A stretch of DNA of 31,500 nt from positions 1 to 31,500 of the IMG/VR virus record IMGVR_UViG_3300027784_000017. The stretch is one strand, 5' to 3'. The translations under genes were made by a program, and so were the position numbers. Under the pieces are notes generated by a model that was not told the DNA's origin, did not search any database, and saw only the letters and a list, made by a program, of their open reading frames with translations. The number at the start of each line of letters is the position of its first letter. The stretch's first letter is position 1. The DNA comes from a virus. Shown here piece by piece: positions 1-7,066 of this stretch.

Positions 1-981
1 TATCACGTGGACGCCAGTTTCGTGGGCCTCGGAAGCGTCGAGAATTACGGTATTGCGACCACTGCAGAGGCAGAAGAGGGTACGGCGGACGACAAGTACA
101 TGACGCCGCAGAAGACCAAGGAAGCCATAGCGGAACTTGCAGGTAGCAACGTAACGGCCTCGGACGTCGGGCTCGGCAGCGTTGAGAACTATGGTATAGC
201 AACCACCACGGAGGCCGAAGCGGGAACAGCAAACGATAAGTACATGACACCCTTGCGGGTAGACGAGCAGATCGCGGCCACCGTTGACGCGAGTTATGTC
301 GGCCTCGGAAGCGTAGAGAACTACGGTATCGCCACCAATTCGGAGGCAGAGGCAGGGACTTCAAACACCAAGTACATGACACCACTCCGTACGGCCGAAG
401 CGATCGCCGCACAGGCCGCGGATCACGTGGACAAGGCGGACGTGGGGCTCGGCAACGTGACTAATGATCAGCAGGCCACCAAAACCGAATTCGACAATCA
501 TACAGACGACGGTACGATCCACTTTGCAAAGAGCGATGTAAGTAAAAGCGATGTAGGACTCGGAAATGTTCCTAACTGGAATGGTTCTACAAACAGCAGT
601 CTTGGCTCTTCTGACTCAACGATACCTTCTCAGAAAGCCGTTAAGACATATGTTGATGACGGTCTTAGTGACAAAACACCCTATCCTTATGAGACCTCTC
701 GAGTGGGAAATGACAATGATACGACAGCCTATCCTTATAGTTTCTACTATGGTGGTGGAAGTTACAACTTGAACTTTGACTCCTCTAATTTTTCAAGGGG
801 ATCTTTTGTAATTATTTCTGCTTCATCTGAGGACGTTACATTAAAAGCAACAGGTTCAGAAGATGATTTCGTTTGGAATGATAATGGGGCACGGTGGGGT
901 ACAAGTTTCACTGTTCCAAGATATTCTACAGTTCTCATCACAAATTCGTCCAACTTTTTCTACATCCTAGGAGTATTATAA
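1..981 (+). CDS. Tail fibre / receptor-binding protein, 5'-truncated
   Basis: The reading frame is open from the first base, so the N-terminus lies outside the window; the GTG at base 7 is not a convincing start. The visible 326 residues carry repeats built around VGLG(S/N)V, beginning near bases 22, 166, 298, 442 and 553, with a spacer of the type YGIAT..EAE.GT...KYMTP. Such repeats are usual in collar, shaft and fibre proteins of siphoviruses. From about base 540 the sequence turns AT-rich and uses different codons, and the last 100 or so residues (rich in S, N, G, Y, F) look like a globular tip. Role inferred: host recognition at the tail end. The composition break suggests that the tip was exchanged. 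Confident for a fibre-type structural protein, not for the receptor. Confidence 0.75.
   Translation, partial: YHVDASFVGLGSVENYGIATTAEAEEGTADDKYMTPQKTKEAIAELAGSNVTASDVGLGSVENYGIATTTEAEAGTANDKYMTPLRVDEQIAATVDASYVGLGSVENYGIATNSEAEAGTSNTKYMTPLRTAEAIAAQAADHVDKADVGLGNVTNDQQATKTEFDNHTDDGTIHFAKSDVSKSDVGLGNVPNWNGSTNSSLGSSDSTIPSQKAVKTYVDDGLSDKTPYPYETSRVGNDNDTTAYPYSFYYGGGSYNLNFDSSNFSRGSFVIISASSEDVTLKATGSEDDFVWNDNGARWGTSFTVPRYSTVLITNSSNFFYILGVL
22..570 (+). repeat. Five in-gene repeats of the tail fibre shaft
   Basis: The VGLG(S/N)V core recurs five times in one frame at spacings of 144, 132, 144 and 111 bases. The first three units are close copies over about 44 codons (VGLGSVENYGIAT followed by EAE.GT...KYMTP), while units four and five are diverged. 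The DNA of the first three differs mostly at third positions, so protein-level selection keeps the units alike. They probably form a trimeric fibre shaft and offer homology for unit gain or loss. Confidence 0.8.
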
Positions 982-1243
982 TCTTTCCGGTGTCAGCAAG
1001 TACGACGCCAAGGCCTACCCGGCCGACTTCCAACCGGGAGACACATTTGTGGTGGCCTGTTCCGGCTACAGTTCTGTCATTGGGTCTGATGACTCCAATA
1101 CAACATTCAGATATTATAGCACTGCGGGCGATCAGGAAGAGTCCCAATACATTGAACTCGATGTGGGTAAAATGGTCCAAGTCTTTTATAGTGGATACAA
1201 TTTCTTCGTACTCGGCTCAGGAGACGGAATAAGTAACGCATAA
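971..1243 (+). pseudogene. Orphan second tail-fibre tip cassette without its own start
   Basis: After the fibre stop a different frame (+1) stays open from 971 to the TAA at 1241-1243. Read in full it resembles the C-terminal tip of the preceding fibre: both have F.(R/P)G..FV(I/V)..(S/C)S, a central stretch of S/D/T/N residues, and an ending of the type (N/Y)(F)F(Y/V)(I/L)LG. There is no ribosome binding site or plausible start at its beginning; the only internal start in frame is a GTG at 1049. I read it as a displaced or alternative tip, either a remnant of a tip swap or a donor for recombination. A frameshift join to the fibre is possible, but I see no slippery motif for it. Confidence 0.5.
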
Positions 1244-1263
1244 CACCTAGAGGAGGTTGCGAC

Positions 1264-1623
1264 ATGGATATAGGAGTGATAGAGGCGGTAATAGGTGCCG
1301 CCATCGGGACCGGGACGATCGTCGGATCCCTGGCTGGGTATATGCGGTGGCTCGTGAGGCACGAGATCCGCCCGATCGCAGAGCGCTTAGACGCGACAGA
1401 GAAGCAGGTACTCAGGCATCAGGTTCTCACGTTTACCCTGTCCCTGCGTGATGGCCACAAGCCTAGCATGACCGAGTTCCGGAACATCTACCACGACATT
1501 GACAGGTACATACACATCGGCGGGAACATGTTCGTCCGGAACGAGAAGGCCTTCATCGACAGGATTTACGAGGAGATCTACGGCGCACCGTGGGGAGGTG
1601 TAAAGCATGATAGAGAACATTGA
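1264..1623 (+). CDS. Small membrane-anchored protein of the lysis region
   Basis: 119 residues, ATG start with an AGAGGAGG box about seven bases upstream. Residues 5-27 form one hydrophobic, glycine- and alanine-rich segment (VIEAVIGAAIGTGTIVGSLA) that could cross the membrane. The rest is charged and soluble, with no motif that I recognise. The gene overlaps the next one by 17 bases, which suggests translational coupling. The position between tail fibre and holin fits a lysis accessory protein, for example a second holin, an antiholin or a haemolysin-XhlA-like protein. That assignment is inference from position and topology only. Confidence 0.6.
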   Translation: MDIGVIEAVIGAAIGTGTIVGSLAGYMRWLVRHEIRPIAERLDATEKQVLRHQVLTFTLSLRDGHKPSMTEFRNIYHDIDRYIHIGGNMFVRNEKAFIDRIYEEIYGAPWGGVKHDREH

Positions 1624-1945
1624 GATGATAGCCAGTGCGATCACGGCTCTGATCACGCTCATTACGATTATCGCGGTCCTGATCGCGAAATACGCCAAGA
1701 GCGAGCGGGCGCGCAAGTTTGCGGACACTATGCTCTTCGTACGCGATCAAGTAACCATGTACACGGAGCGAGCCGAGATGTTTCAGGACATGTCGGGACC
1801 CGAGCGCAAGCAGTGGGTCGTGGACAAGATTCACAAGATCTTGGAACAGTACAACGTGGACGTTAGCGACGCGAGTATCGAGTTCCTTATAGAACAAGCC
1901 ATACAATACTCGAAGCGCGTCAACCAGCGCGACAAGGACAAATAA
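1607..1945 (+). CDS. Putative holin, LL-H type
   Basis: 112 residues. The N-terminus has one long hydrophobic segment (about residues 6-27, IASAITALITLITIIAVLIA), followed by a basic and amphipathic tail with an EQAIQYSKR-like end. The order (one membrane helix, then a helical cytoplasmic domain whose end reads IEFLIEQAI) resembles the LL-H family of phage holins. These hold the membrane until a set time and then open it for lysis. The start ATG overlaps the end of the preceding gene, with GGGGAGGTGT as ribosome binding site. No endolysin follows directly. Moderately confident. Confidence 0.6.
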   Translation: MIENIEMIASAITALITLITIIAVLIAKYAKSERARKFADTMLFVRDQVTMYTERAEMFQDMSGPERKQWVVDKIHKILEQYNVDVSDASIEFLIEQAIQYSKRVNQRDKDK

Positions 1946-1962
1946 GCGAGAGGAGCGGAAGC

Positions 1963-2739
1963 ATGAATGTTATAAAACACTTCTTAGGCCGCTCCTTGCA
2001 AGCCGTTCACATCTACGTGATCGGCGATGCTCATTTGGGTAGTAAGGAGCACCGGATCGACGAGTTTCAGGAAACGATCGAGCGTGTACGTACTGAACCC
2101 GACACCTACGCGATCCTGAACGGCGACCTGATTAACAACGCCTTGCCTGCCAGCAAGAGCGACCCCTTTGAGGAGCAACTCTCTCCGGAAGGTCAGATCA
2201 GTCGCCTGCGGGATCTGCTGGAGCCGATCAAGGACAGGATCCTCGGAATTATCGAGGGCAACCATGAACGGCGCACCTACCGAAGCACGGGCCTCAACCC
2301 GACGCGGATCCTAGCGAGGGAGCTCGGGATCGAGCACCTCTATGACCCCACCGGCAACGTGATATTTATCAACTTCGGCAAGACACCAACCTGCCGGAGC
2401 GGCTTCACGTTCACGATCTATCAAGTTCACGGGACCGGGGGCGGGAGAACCGTCGGAAGCAAGATGAACAACCTGCACCGCATGGCGGGCGTCATTAACG
2501 CGGACGTCTACGTGCATGGGCACACGCACATGCCGGCCATATTCAAGGAGAACTATTGCTTGACGGACACGCGGAGCAAGTCCGTCCGGGAGACGGAGAG
2601 GCTGTTCGTCAACAGCAACGCATATCAGGCTTATGGGGGTTACGGGCAGGAAAAGATCTACACGCCCGCTAACCGGAACCCGATCAAGATCACGCTATGG
2701 TACGATCCCAAGTACAAGCGTACCAGCGCAAGCCTATAA
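1963..2739 (+). CDS. Calcineurin-like metallophosphoesterase
   Basis: 258 residues with the full ordered set of metallophosphoesterase motifs: GDAHLG near residue 22, GDLIN near 53, GNHER near 98, an isolated histidine (QVHGTGGG) near 152, and GHTH near 187. These residues bind two metal ions and cleave phosphomonoesters or phosphodiesters. The substrate cannot be read from the sequence; candidates are nucleic acid ends, cyclic nucleotides and nucleotide tags. The start ATG has GAGGAG seven bases upstream. The gene is last in the rightward lysis-side operon and ends just before a strong terminator, so it is probably expressed late. Family assignment is secure, function is not. Confidence 0.85.
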   Translation: MNVIKHFLGRSLQAVHIYVIGDAHLGSKEHRIDEFQETIERVRTEPDTYAILNGDLINNALPASKSDPFEEQLSPEGQISRLRDLLEPIKDRILGIIEGNHERRTYRSTGLNPTRILARELGIEHLYDPTGNVIFINFGKTPTCRSGFTFTIYQVHGTGGGRTVGSKMNNLHRMAGVINADVYVHGHTHMPAIFKENYCLTDTRSKSVRETERLFVNSNAYQAYGGYGQEKIYTPANRNPIKITLWYDPKYKRTSASL

Positions 2740-2743
2740 GAAA

Positions 2744-2777
2744 AAAAAGAGGAGGGCATTTTCGCTCTCCTCTTTTT
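2744..2777. terminator. Bidirectional intrinsic terminator between convergent operons
   Basis: An 11-bp perfect inverted repeat AAAAAGAGGAG / CTCCTCTTTTT surrounds a 12-base loop. Its A-run and T-run give a U-tract in either direction. It lies between the stops of the rightward metallophosphoesterase gene and the leftward early operon, so it probably ends transcription from both sides. Confidence 0.9.
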
Positions 2778-2785
2778 ATTAGGTG

Positions 2786-2971
2786 CTATCGGATGATCAT
2801 CTGTACGCGTCGGCAGCCCTTGCGGATCTCCTCGATGATATTCTCGGCGTCTGATATCGACATGCTGGACGCGTCTTTGCGGCGGTACGCTATCAACAGC
2901 CGATCGTCCACCTTCCGGATCCATCGGAGTTGTCCGACGCGTGTCTCAAACTCTACTGCTACCATGTTCAT
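2786..2971 (-). CDS. Small protein of unknown function
   Basis: 61 residues, last gene of the leftward early operon. The ATG overlaps the stop of the primase-helicase gene and has AGGAGG six bases upstream. The product starts with a short beta-like stretch (NMVAVEFETRVGQLRWIRKV), has a basic middle and ends in a helix-like segment (AENIIEEIRKGCRR). I do not recognise a family. The good ribosome binding site and coupling make it a probable gene. Confidence 0.6.
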   Translation of the reverse strand: MNMVAVEFETRVGQLRWIRKVDDRLLIAYRRKDASSMSISDAENIIEEIRKGCRRVQMIIR

Positions 2972-4665
2972 TCAGGTCCTCCTTTTCGCATTTTCTTGAA
3001 TACGCGCGACATCGTGTCGCGGCCTTCGATCTTGAGCTTCGAATTGAACTGGTCCTGATTAGTGATCTGCTGCGTGAAATCATTATCATCCGAACCGGCT
3101 TCGGCGTCGACTAGGGAGTCCGTCTTGGCCGTCGTGATATCGAAGTGCCAGTCCGTAATGTCGAAACTGATCTTGAGGGTGGATGGTACGGCCACGTTCT
3201 TGAAGTGGCGTTTCAGGTTAATCGTGCCCTCGTTACGGGTGGGGCGCAACTGCCATCCGGTCTCGAGCCATGCATTGAGGAACTGTGACCCCCACAGGCT
3301 CTCCCGGCCACTCATGTCCCCGCGCTTGACCGTGTGGTGCGCGATAATGAACGAGGTGCCGTACTCGTCGCGCAGGCGCTTGAGTTCGAGCATGTTCTGC
3401 GCGCCCTCGGCCATGTAGTCCTTGGAACTGATCGCCGAATAGAGCGGATCAATGATGACCATGCGCGGCCGTATCTTTTCCACGGCCTTCTCGAGACCCT
3501 CCACTGACTTGGGATCCTCAAAGTTTAGGCGCCGATCGGTGTGCCAGTGGATGGACGGCATGGGTGGGGGCTTGGGTAGGAAGTACTCCCCGGCCTTCTC
3601 GTGCGGCTCGCCGATATTCATGATCGAGCCTATGCGGCTGAACAGCATGGCGAAGGGATCCTCCTGCTGGATGATCAGGACCGGCCCGGGGTTCTCGACC
3701 GGGTACTGATTTAGGAACGGCTTGCCCGTGGCCACGCTGATCGCAAGATCGAGCAGGATCCACGTCTTATAGTTCGCCGGCGGTGCGACCACGAGGGCGC
3801 ACGTCGCCTCCGGGACCCAGCCTTCGACAGTCCATTGGGTTTCCTGAAGCCCGTACCGTTGCAGGGCGTCCTCGAACCCGTGGACCTTGAAGTAGTCCTC
3901 AGCGGCCACGGGATCCTTCTTGCCTTCTCCTAATTGCTCCTCCCGCGTGGCGCCCCATTTCTTCTCGATCGAGTTCACGATCTTTTCAACCTGCCATTCC
4001 GGAAGTGACGGCTGACAGTGGTCGGAGTTCCAGCCCTTTAGAATGTTCAGAACTTCCTGCTTCGGCAGTTCCGCCCGGAATAACTTGCCGGCGCGTCGCG
4101 TCAGTTCCGCGTCACGCTCGCCCTCTCCGATCGTACGCTGCCAGTCCTCATCCGTCACGCCCTTGGCCTTCTCGTTGCGATCCTGTCGGATCTTGTCGAG
4201 GAATGCCTGAGGCATGTCCGGGATGTCCTCCCAGCCCGTAAATCCGCCGACCCACTTGTACGTGGTGCCGTTCGGGTGCACGCTGGGCGGGGCCACGACG
4301 AGCCCGTTCTCCCCACGTATGTCTACGCCCGGGAGGATCCGGACGCCATTGGGGACGAAGCCGCCGGGATGGCGGAAGTAGAAGTGATATCCCCCGCCGC
4401 CCGTCTGTACCGTGGCCGGGGCCCCGTTAAGGTAAGAGTCAACGAGTTCCTTGCCCTCTTCACTATCAACATCGACGACGACGAGCCCGCTGATCTGTCC
4501 GGTCACGATCCCGACGTTCGCGTCAGGGTACTTGTTATTGAACCAGTGCCGGATCTTCTCGGGGTTCGCGCGCTCCTTCTGCCACGCCGCAAAGTAAGGA
4601 CGTTTTTGGTCGACAGGTATGACGTTCCACCCGATGTCATTGTATTTAAGTGCATCTTGAAGCAT
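2968..4665 (-). CDS. Primase-polymerase / replicative helicase fusion
   Basis: 565 residues. Residues 1-150 match the bifunctional primase/polymerase (PrimPol, archaeo-eukaryotic primase fold) N-terminal domain: WNVIPVDQKRP, an acidic VVVDVDSEEG and a histidine in GGGGYHFYF. Residues about 185-240 look like a PriCT linker (ERDAELTRRAGKLFR, then a KIVNSIEKKW end). The C-terminal half is a RecA-fold ATPase of the RepA/AAA_25 helicase type with an atypical P-loop APPANYKTW and a Walker B-like MVIIDPLYS. Inferred role: primer synthesis and unwinding at the phage fork, where phages of other families use a DnaG- and DnaB-like pair. The ATG has AGGAGG upstream. PrimPol genes are reported in several Z-DNA phages, which fits the PurZ-like and polymerase genes nearby. 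Confidence 0.85.
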   Translation of the reverse strand: MLQDALKYNDIGWNVIPVDQKRPYFAAWQKERANPEKIRHWFNNKYPDANVGIVTGQISGLVVVDVDSEEGKELVDSYLNGAPATVQTGGGGYHFYFRHPGGFVPNGVRILPGVDIRGENGLVVAPPSVHPNGTTYKWVGGFTGWEDIPDMPQAFLDKIRQDRNEKAKGVTDEDWQRTIGEGERDAELTRRAGKLFRAELPKQEVLNILKGWNSDHCQPSLPEWQVEKIVNSIEKKWGATREEQLGEGKKDPVAAEDYFKVHGFEDALQRYGLQETQWTVEGWVPEATCALVVAPPANYKTWILLDLAISVATGKPFLNQYPVENPGPVLIIQQEDPFAMLFSRIGSIMNIGEPHEKAGEYFLPKPPPMPSIHWHTDRRLNFEDPKSVEGLEKAVEKIRPRMVIIDPLYSAISSKDYMAEGAQNMLELKRLRDEYGTSFIIAHHTVKRGDMSGRESLWGSQFLNAWLETGWQLRPTRNEGTINLKRHFKNVAVPSTLKISFDITDWHFDITTAKTDSLVDAEAGSDDNDFTQQITNQDQFNSKLKIEGRDTMSRVFKKMRKGGPE

Positions 4666-4698
4666 GTATACCTGCCCTCCTTTCAGCGTTAGCGTGCA

Positions 4699-5136
4699 TT
4701 ATCTCTGTTGCATGTGTTTGAGGAATGTTACGGCACTTTCGAAGGTCGCCATCATGGGAGTATGCTTGAGATATGCCATGCGGTTAACGCGCTGAGGGTC
4801 AGGGGTTACGATTACGGTGGGCTTGCGTTGTTCTATCGCTTGCTGTATCTCCATGTAGGTGCCGCTGGTGTGGACATTGGGGTCAATGTAGACGATCAGA
4901 GCGTCGCTCTCGCGGATCGCCGTGTCGTTAATCACGCGCATGGCCCATGCGGTGCGCTTGTCCTCGCCCGAGTACGTAAATGCGTGCGCGGGAGAGAAGG
5001 AACTCATGCCGTGCTGCCTAAGGACGTCCCTAGCGGTTTCCCGCCACGATTTCCTGTCCTTGTCGGTAGCCATGTCGATGGCCCCGCAGAGATACACGAG
5101 ATCGATGACCTCCGGATTATCTGTGTGGTCTGTCAT
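4699..5136 (-). CDS. Nucleoside 2-deoxyribosyltransferase-like enzyme
   Basis: 145 residues. The N-terminus has YLCGAID, the usual start of the deoxyribosyltransferase / DUF4406 Rossmann-like fold. The C-terminal half has ESDALIVYIDP followed by TSGTYMEIQQAIEQRKPTVI, the family's (S/P)GTxxEixxA nucleotide-binding segment with the catalytic glutamate. Members exchange bases on deoxynucleosides or hydrolyse deoxynucleoside monophosphates. I chose the internal ATG because an AGGAGA box lies eight bases before it. The gene follows the AbrB-like gene, with the PurZ-like gene just beyond. A role in shaping the purine deoxynucleotide pool (for example removing dAMP or salvaging bases) is inference. 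The exact substrate is unknown. Confidence 0.7.
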   Translation of the reverse strand: MTDHTDNPEVIDLVYLCGAIDMATDKDRKSWRETARDVLRQHGMSSFSPAHAFTYSGEDKRTAWAMRVINDTAIRESDALIVYIDPNVHTSGTYMEIQQAIEQRKPTVIVTPDPQRVNRMAYLKHTPMMATFESAVTFLKHMQQR

Positions 5137-5140
5137 GCTA

Positions 5141-5401
5141 TCATTCTCCTTTCTCGTCAAAGTGACTGATATCTTTGATACACTGTTTGCAAAGGGCTCG
5201 ACCCTTCACATGCATGTGGGCCGGTGCCCCGCATATGATACACCGGCGTCCCTGCTGGCGTTGTGGGGACAGGATCAGGCGACGCCCATCCTTGTACATG
5301 TGGATGTTGTCGCCCTCCCGGATCCCGAGGGACTCGCGGACGGAGGCGGGGATGACTATGCGCCCCCATTCGCCCATGCGTTTACTGCTTAGGTATTCCA
5401 C
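5141..5401 (-). CDS. AbrB/SpoVT-type DNA-binding protein with C-terminal zinc ribbon
   Basis: 86 residues. Residues 5-45 match the swapped-hairpin AbrB/MazE fold: MGEWGRIVIPASVRESLGI then REGDNIHMYKDGRRLILSP. Residues 53-75 add a CIICG...LCKQC zinc ribbon. The GTG start overlaps the end of the PurZ-like gene by 20 bases and was chosen because it gives the whole AbrB domain; an internal ATG (5375-5377) would cut the first strand. AbrB proteins regulate transcription in transition phases, and with a zinc ribbon this one may act on phage or host promoters. It could also be an orphan antitoxin-like protein, but no toxin gene is adjacent. Confidence 0.75.
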   Translation of the reverse strand: MEYLSSKRMGEWGRIVIPASVRESLGIREGDNIHMYKDGRRLILSPQRQQGRRCIICGAPAHMHVKGRALCKQCIKDISHFDEKGE

Positions 5402-6452
5402 CGAAAAGATCCTCGAAGTCCTCGCGCTTTACGAAGTCATCCCAGTCCGGTCCGTCGCGCAATAGGATGACTGGAGCTTGGCCGCCGGCTTCGCGCTCCA
5501 TGCGCTTGATGTGCTGATAAATGTCAGCGCCACCGTTCAGTGCGGGGGCCCACCAGTCAATGAATGTGAGAATGATGCGGTCGGGCCCGGTCAGGGCGAG
5601 GGACTTGCGGTAGTCCTCCCAACTCCAAGTGAATACGCGTTCGCGATCCCCGGAGTCCGTTTGTCTCTTAGCCTTCTCGGGAAGGGTCTTGCCCATGGCT
5701 TCCTCGAGTTCCTCCCACGTGAGTTCCCGTGAGTCGTCGGCCACGGGGCCACTGTTCCCGGGCACACGCATGGGCACGGCGCGATAGATCGCGTACACGT
5801 GGCGCACGGCGCTGATCGGGATCCCGGCCTCGGCCAACAGGCCGGCGGGGGTTGTGTCCTTGGCGGTGCAGTAGGGATAATAGCCGTGGTTCAGGGACAG
5901 CAGGACACCCTGATTTCCTTCAAGTAGTCCGAGACCGCCGTCCTTTAGTTTCTCTTGCACTTTTGCATATACCTCGGTACTTACATATTCCGAGATCTCA
6001 GGATAGTCCTTCGCGAGCAAGGAAGACCCATCCCGGCGTGCTTTTGCGGCTGCTGTACGTCCGACGCCTTGGTGCGTGGTGCCTCTCCATGCGTTCGGAC
6101 TATGGTCTCCGATGTCCTTCGGAACGATGGCGGCCTGCGGGTCGATCCATAGGCGCTGGCGTACATTGTCCGGCCCGAACCGATCGATCAGGCTCTTGAT
6201 CTCCTCCTGCAGGGTGTCGAGTCGGATGACGTGCCCGGCTCCGAGATAGAGTGCGAGATCCGGGTCGATCCATGCGGCCGTCGGGATCACGCGGGATGTG
6301 TAGGACTTGCCGTCCGGGGTCTTGAAGCGGTGTTCTGCGTTGCTGCCACCCACGCGGATGGCGAAATCATAATCATTTTCATATGCGAGTTGTGCGGCCA
6401 CGGAGCCCTTGCCTTCGTCTCCGAATTGGCCGCCCACTACGATGTCGATCAT
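5382..6452 (-). CDS. purZ: PurZ-like succino-2-amino-deoxyadenylate synthase (PurA family)
   Basis: 356 residues from an ATG with AGGAGG seven bases upstream. Family motifs in order: VVGGQFGDEGKG (P-loop-like, Asp12), GGSNAEH (His41), RGTTHQGVGRTA, LLEGNQGVLLSLNHGYYPY, PMRVPGNSGP and DRIILTFIDWW. PurA joins aspartate to IMP; PurZ joins it to dGMP, the first step toward 2-amino-dATP. The short length (PurA is about 430), the EGNQG and RVPGNSGP variants, and the setting between replication genes point to PurZ and not housekeeping PurA. Asp12, equivalent to the catalytic Asp of PurA, is kept; as I recall, classical PurZ replaces it, so this may be the PurZ0 type. A longer in-frame form is possible (see 6453-6635). 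Confidence 0.8.
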   Translation of the reverse strand: MIDIVVGGQFGDEGKGSVAAQLAYENDYDFAIRVGGSNAEHRFKTPDGKSYTSRVIPTAAWIDPDLALYLGAGHVIRLDTLQEEIKSLIDRFGPDNVRQRLWIDPQAAIVPKDIGDHSPNAWRGTTHQGVGRTAAAKARRDGSSLLAKDYPEISEYVSTEVYAKVQEKLKDGGLGLLEGNQGVLLSLNHGYYPYCTAKDTTPAGLLAEAGIPISAVRHVYAIYRAVPMRVPGNSGPVADDSRELTWEELEEAMGKTLPEKAKRQTDSGDRERVFTWSWEDYRKSLALTGPDRIILTFIDWWAPALNGGADIYQHIKRMEREAGGQAPVILLRDGPDWDDFVKREDFEDLFGGIPKQ

Positions 6453-6635
6453 ACTTGTTCCTCCTTTGGGATTTGCGGCTTGGATCGGCGCCAAAGCGCC
6501 GTCCCGCTGCAGTTCTTGTATTTCGTCGAGTGTGTACATGTTATGTGTGCACGTATGACACAGGTAAATCACTTGGCCCGGCTCATTGAGTTCGTACCCA
6601 CGATAGAATGCGCGCCCGCAGTCATGACAGATCAT
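6453..6635 (-). other. In-frame zinc-ribbon module upstream of the PurZ-like core
   Basis: Sixty-one codons precede the PurZ-like ATG in the same frame without a stop. They begin with an ATG that overlaps the stop of the RuvC-like gene (ATGA), so translation can pass straight in. The segment holds CHDCG and CHTC, a four-ligand zinc ribbon, then a YTLDEIQELQRDG helix. Ribosomes starting here would make a 417-residue fusion, while the internal AGGAGG and ATG give the 356-residue enzyme. Both forms may be made. Otherwise this is a former separate small gene that lost its stop. Confidence 0.6.
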
Positions 6636-7066
6636 GATGCGAAGCCCTTAATGAGATAGTACAGGGCGTGCCGGGCGGCGTCCTTCTCGTGCGGGGTGTT
6701 GAGGTTCTCGATCCAACCGAGTTGCGATAGTTTGCTGTCAGTGGAGAAGGGTTTCACGGTACCGGCGCTAAATAGGACGGTCGGCACGTTCGCGACGTTT
6801 GCTGCATACCCGAGCATTCCGATCAGCCGGGCGGGAATGATACGATCGAAACCCATTTGCTGCGCCACCCACGGGTAAAGGACGAAGTCCTCTATGACCC
6901 ATGCGTCGGCGTCATTCCATCGGCCTTGCCGGAGCCCGTACTCAAGTTCCTCCGGGGTCACGGTTGCAGACTCTACCACCTCGCCCTTGTTAATGACGAT
7001 CACGCCCGTATGTTCGCCGGGGTCAAAGGCGACGACCTTCTGCTTCCTGTCTATGGGGATCCTCAT
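6632..7066 (-). CDS. RuvC-like / RNase H-fold nuclease
   Basis: 144 residues with RNase H-fold signatures: VVAFDPGEHTGVIV (first Asp) at the N-terminus, DAWVIEDFVLYP (Glu) in the middle and HEKDAARHALYYL (Asp) near the end. These are the acidic positions of RuvC-type Holliday junction resolvases, common in small phage replication modules. The ATG overlaps the polymerase stop (ATGA), so translation is coupled. Inferred role: resolving branched DNA before packaging. The start given skips nine upstream codons that overlap the polymerase end. Confidence 0.75.
   Translation of the reverse strand: MRIPIDRKQKVVAFDPGEHTGVIVINKGEVVESATVTPEELEYGLRQGRWNDADAWVIEDFVLYPWVAQQMGFDRIIPARLIGMLGYAANVANVPTVLFSAGTVKPFSTDSKLSQLGWIENLNTPHEKDAARHALYYLIKGFAS

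Noticed and set aside
1-1243. Diversity-generating retroelement variable region at the fibre tip
   Set aside because: No reverse transcriptase and no near-identical template repeat in the window. The two tips are diverged homologues, not adenine-specific variants.
5382-6452. Housekeeping adenylosuccinate synthetase picked up from a host
   Set aside because: Much shorter than cellular PurA, with changed active-site neighbours, and placed beside MazZ-like and polymerase genes. I kept it only as an alternative because Asp12 is conserved.
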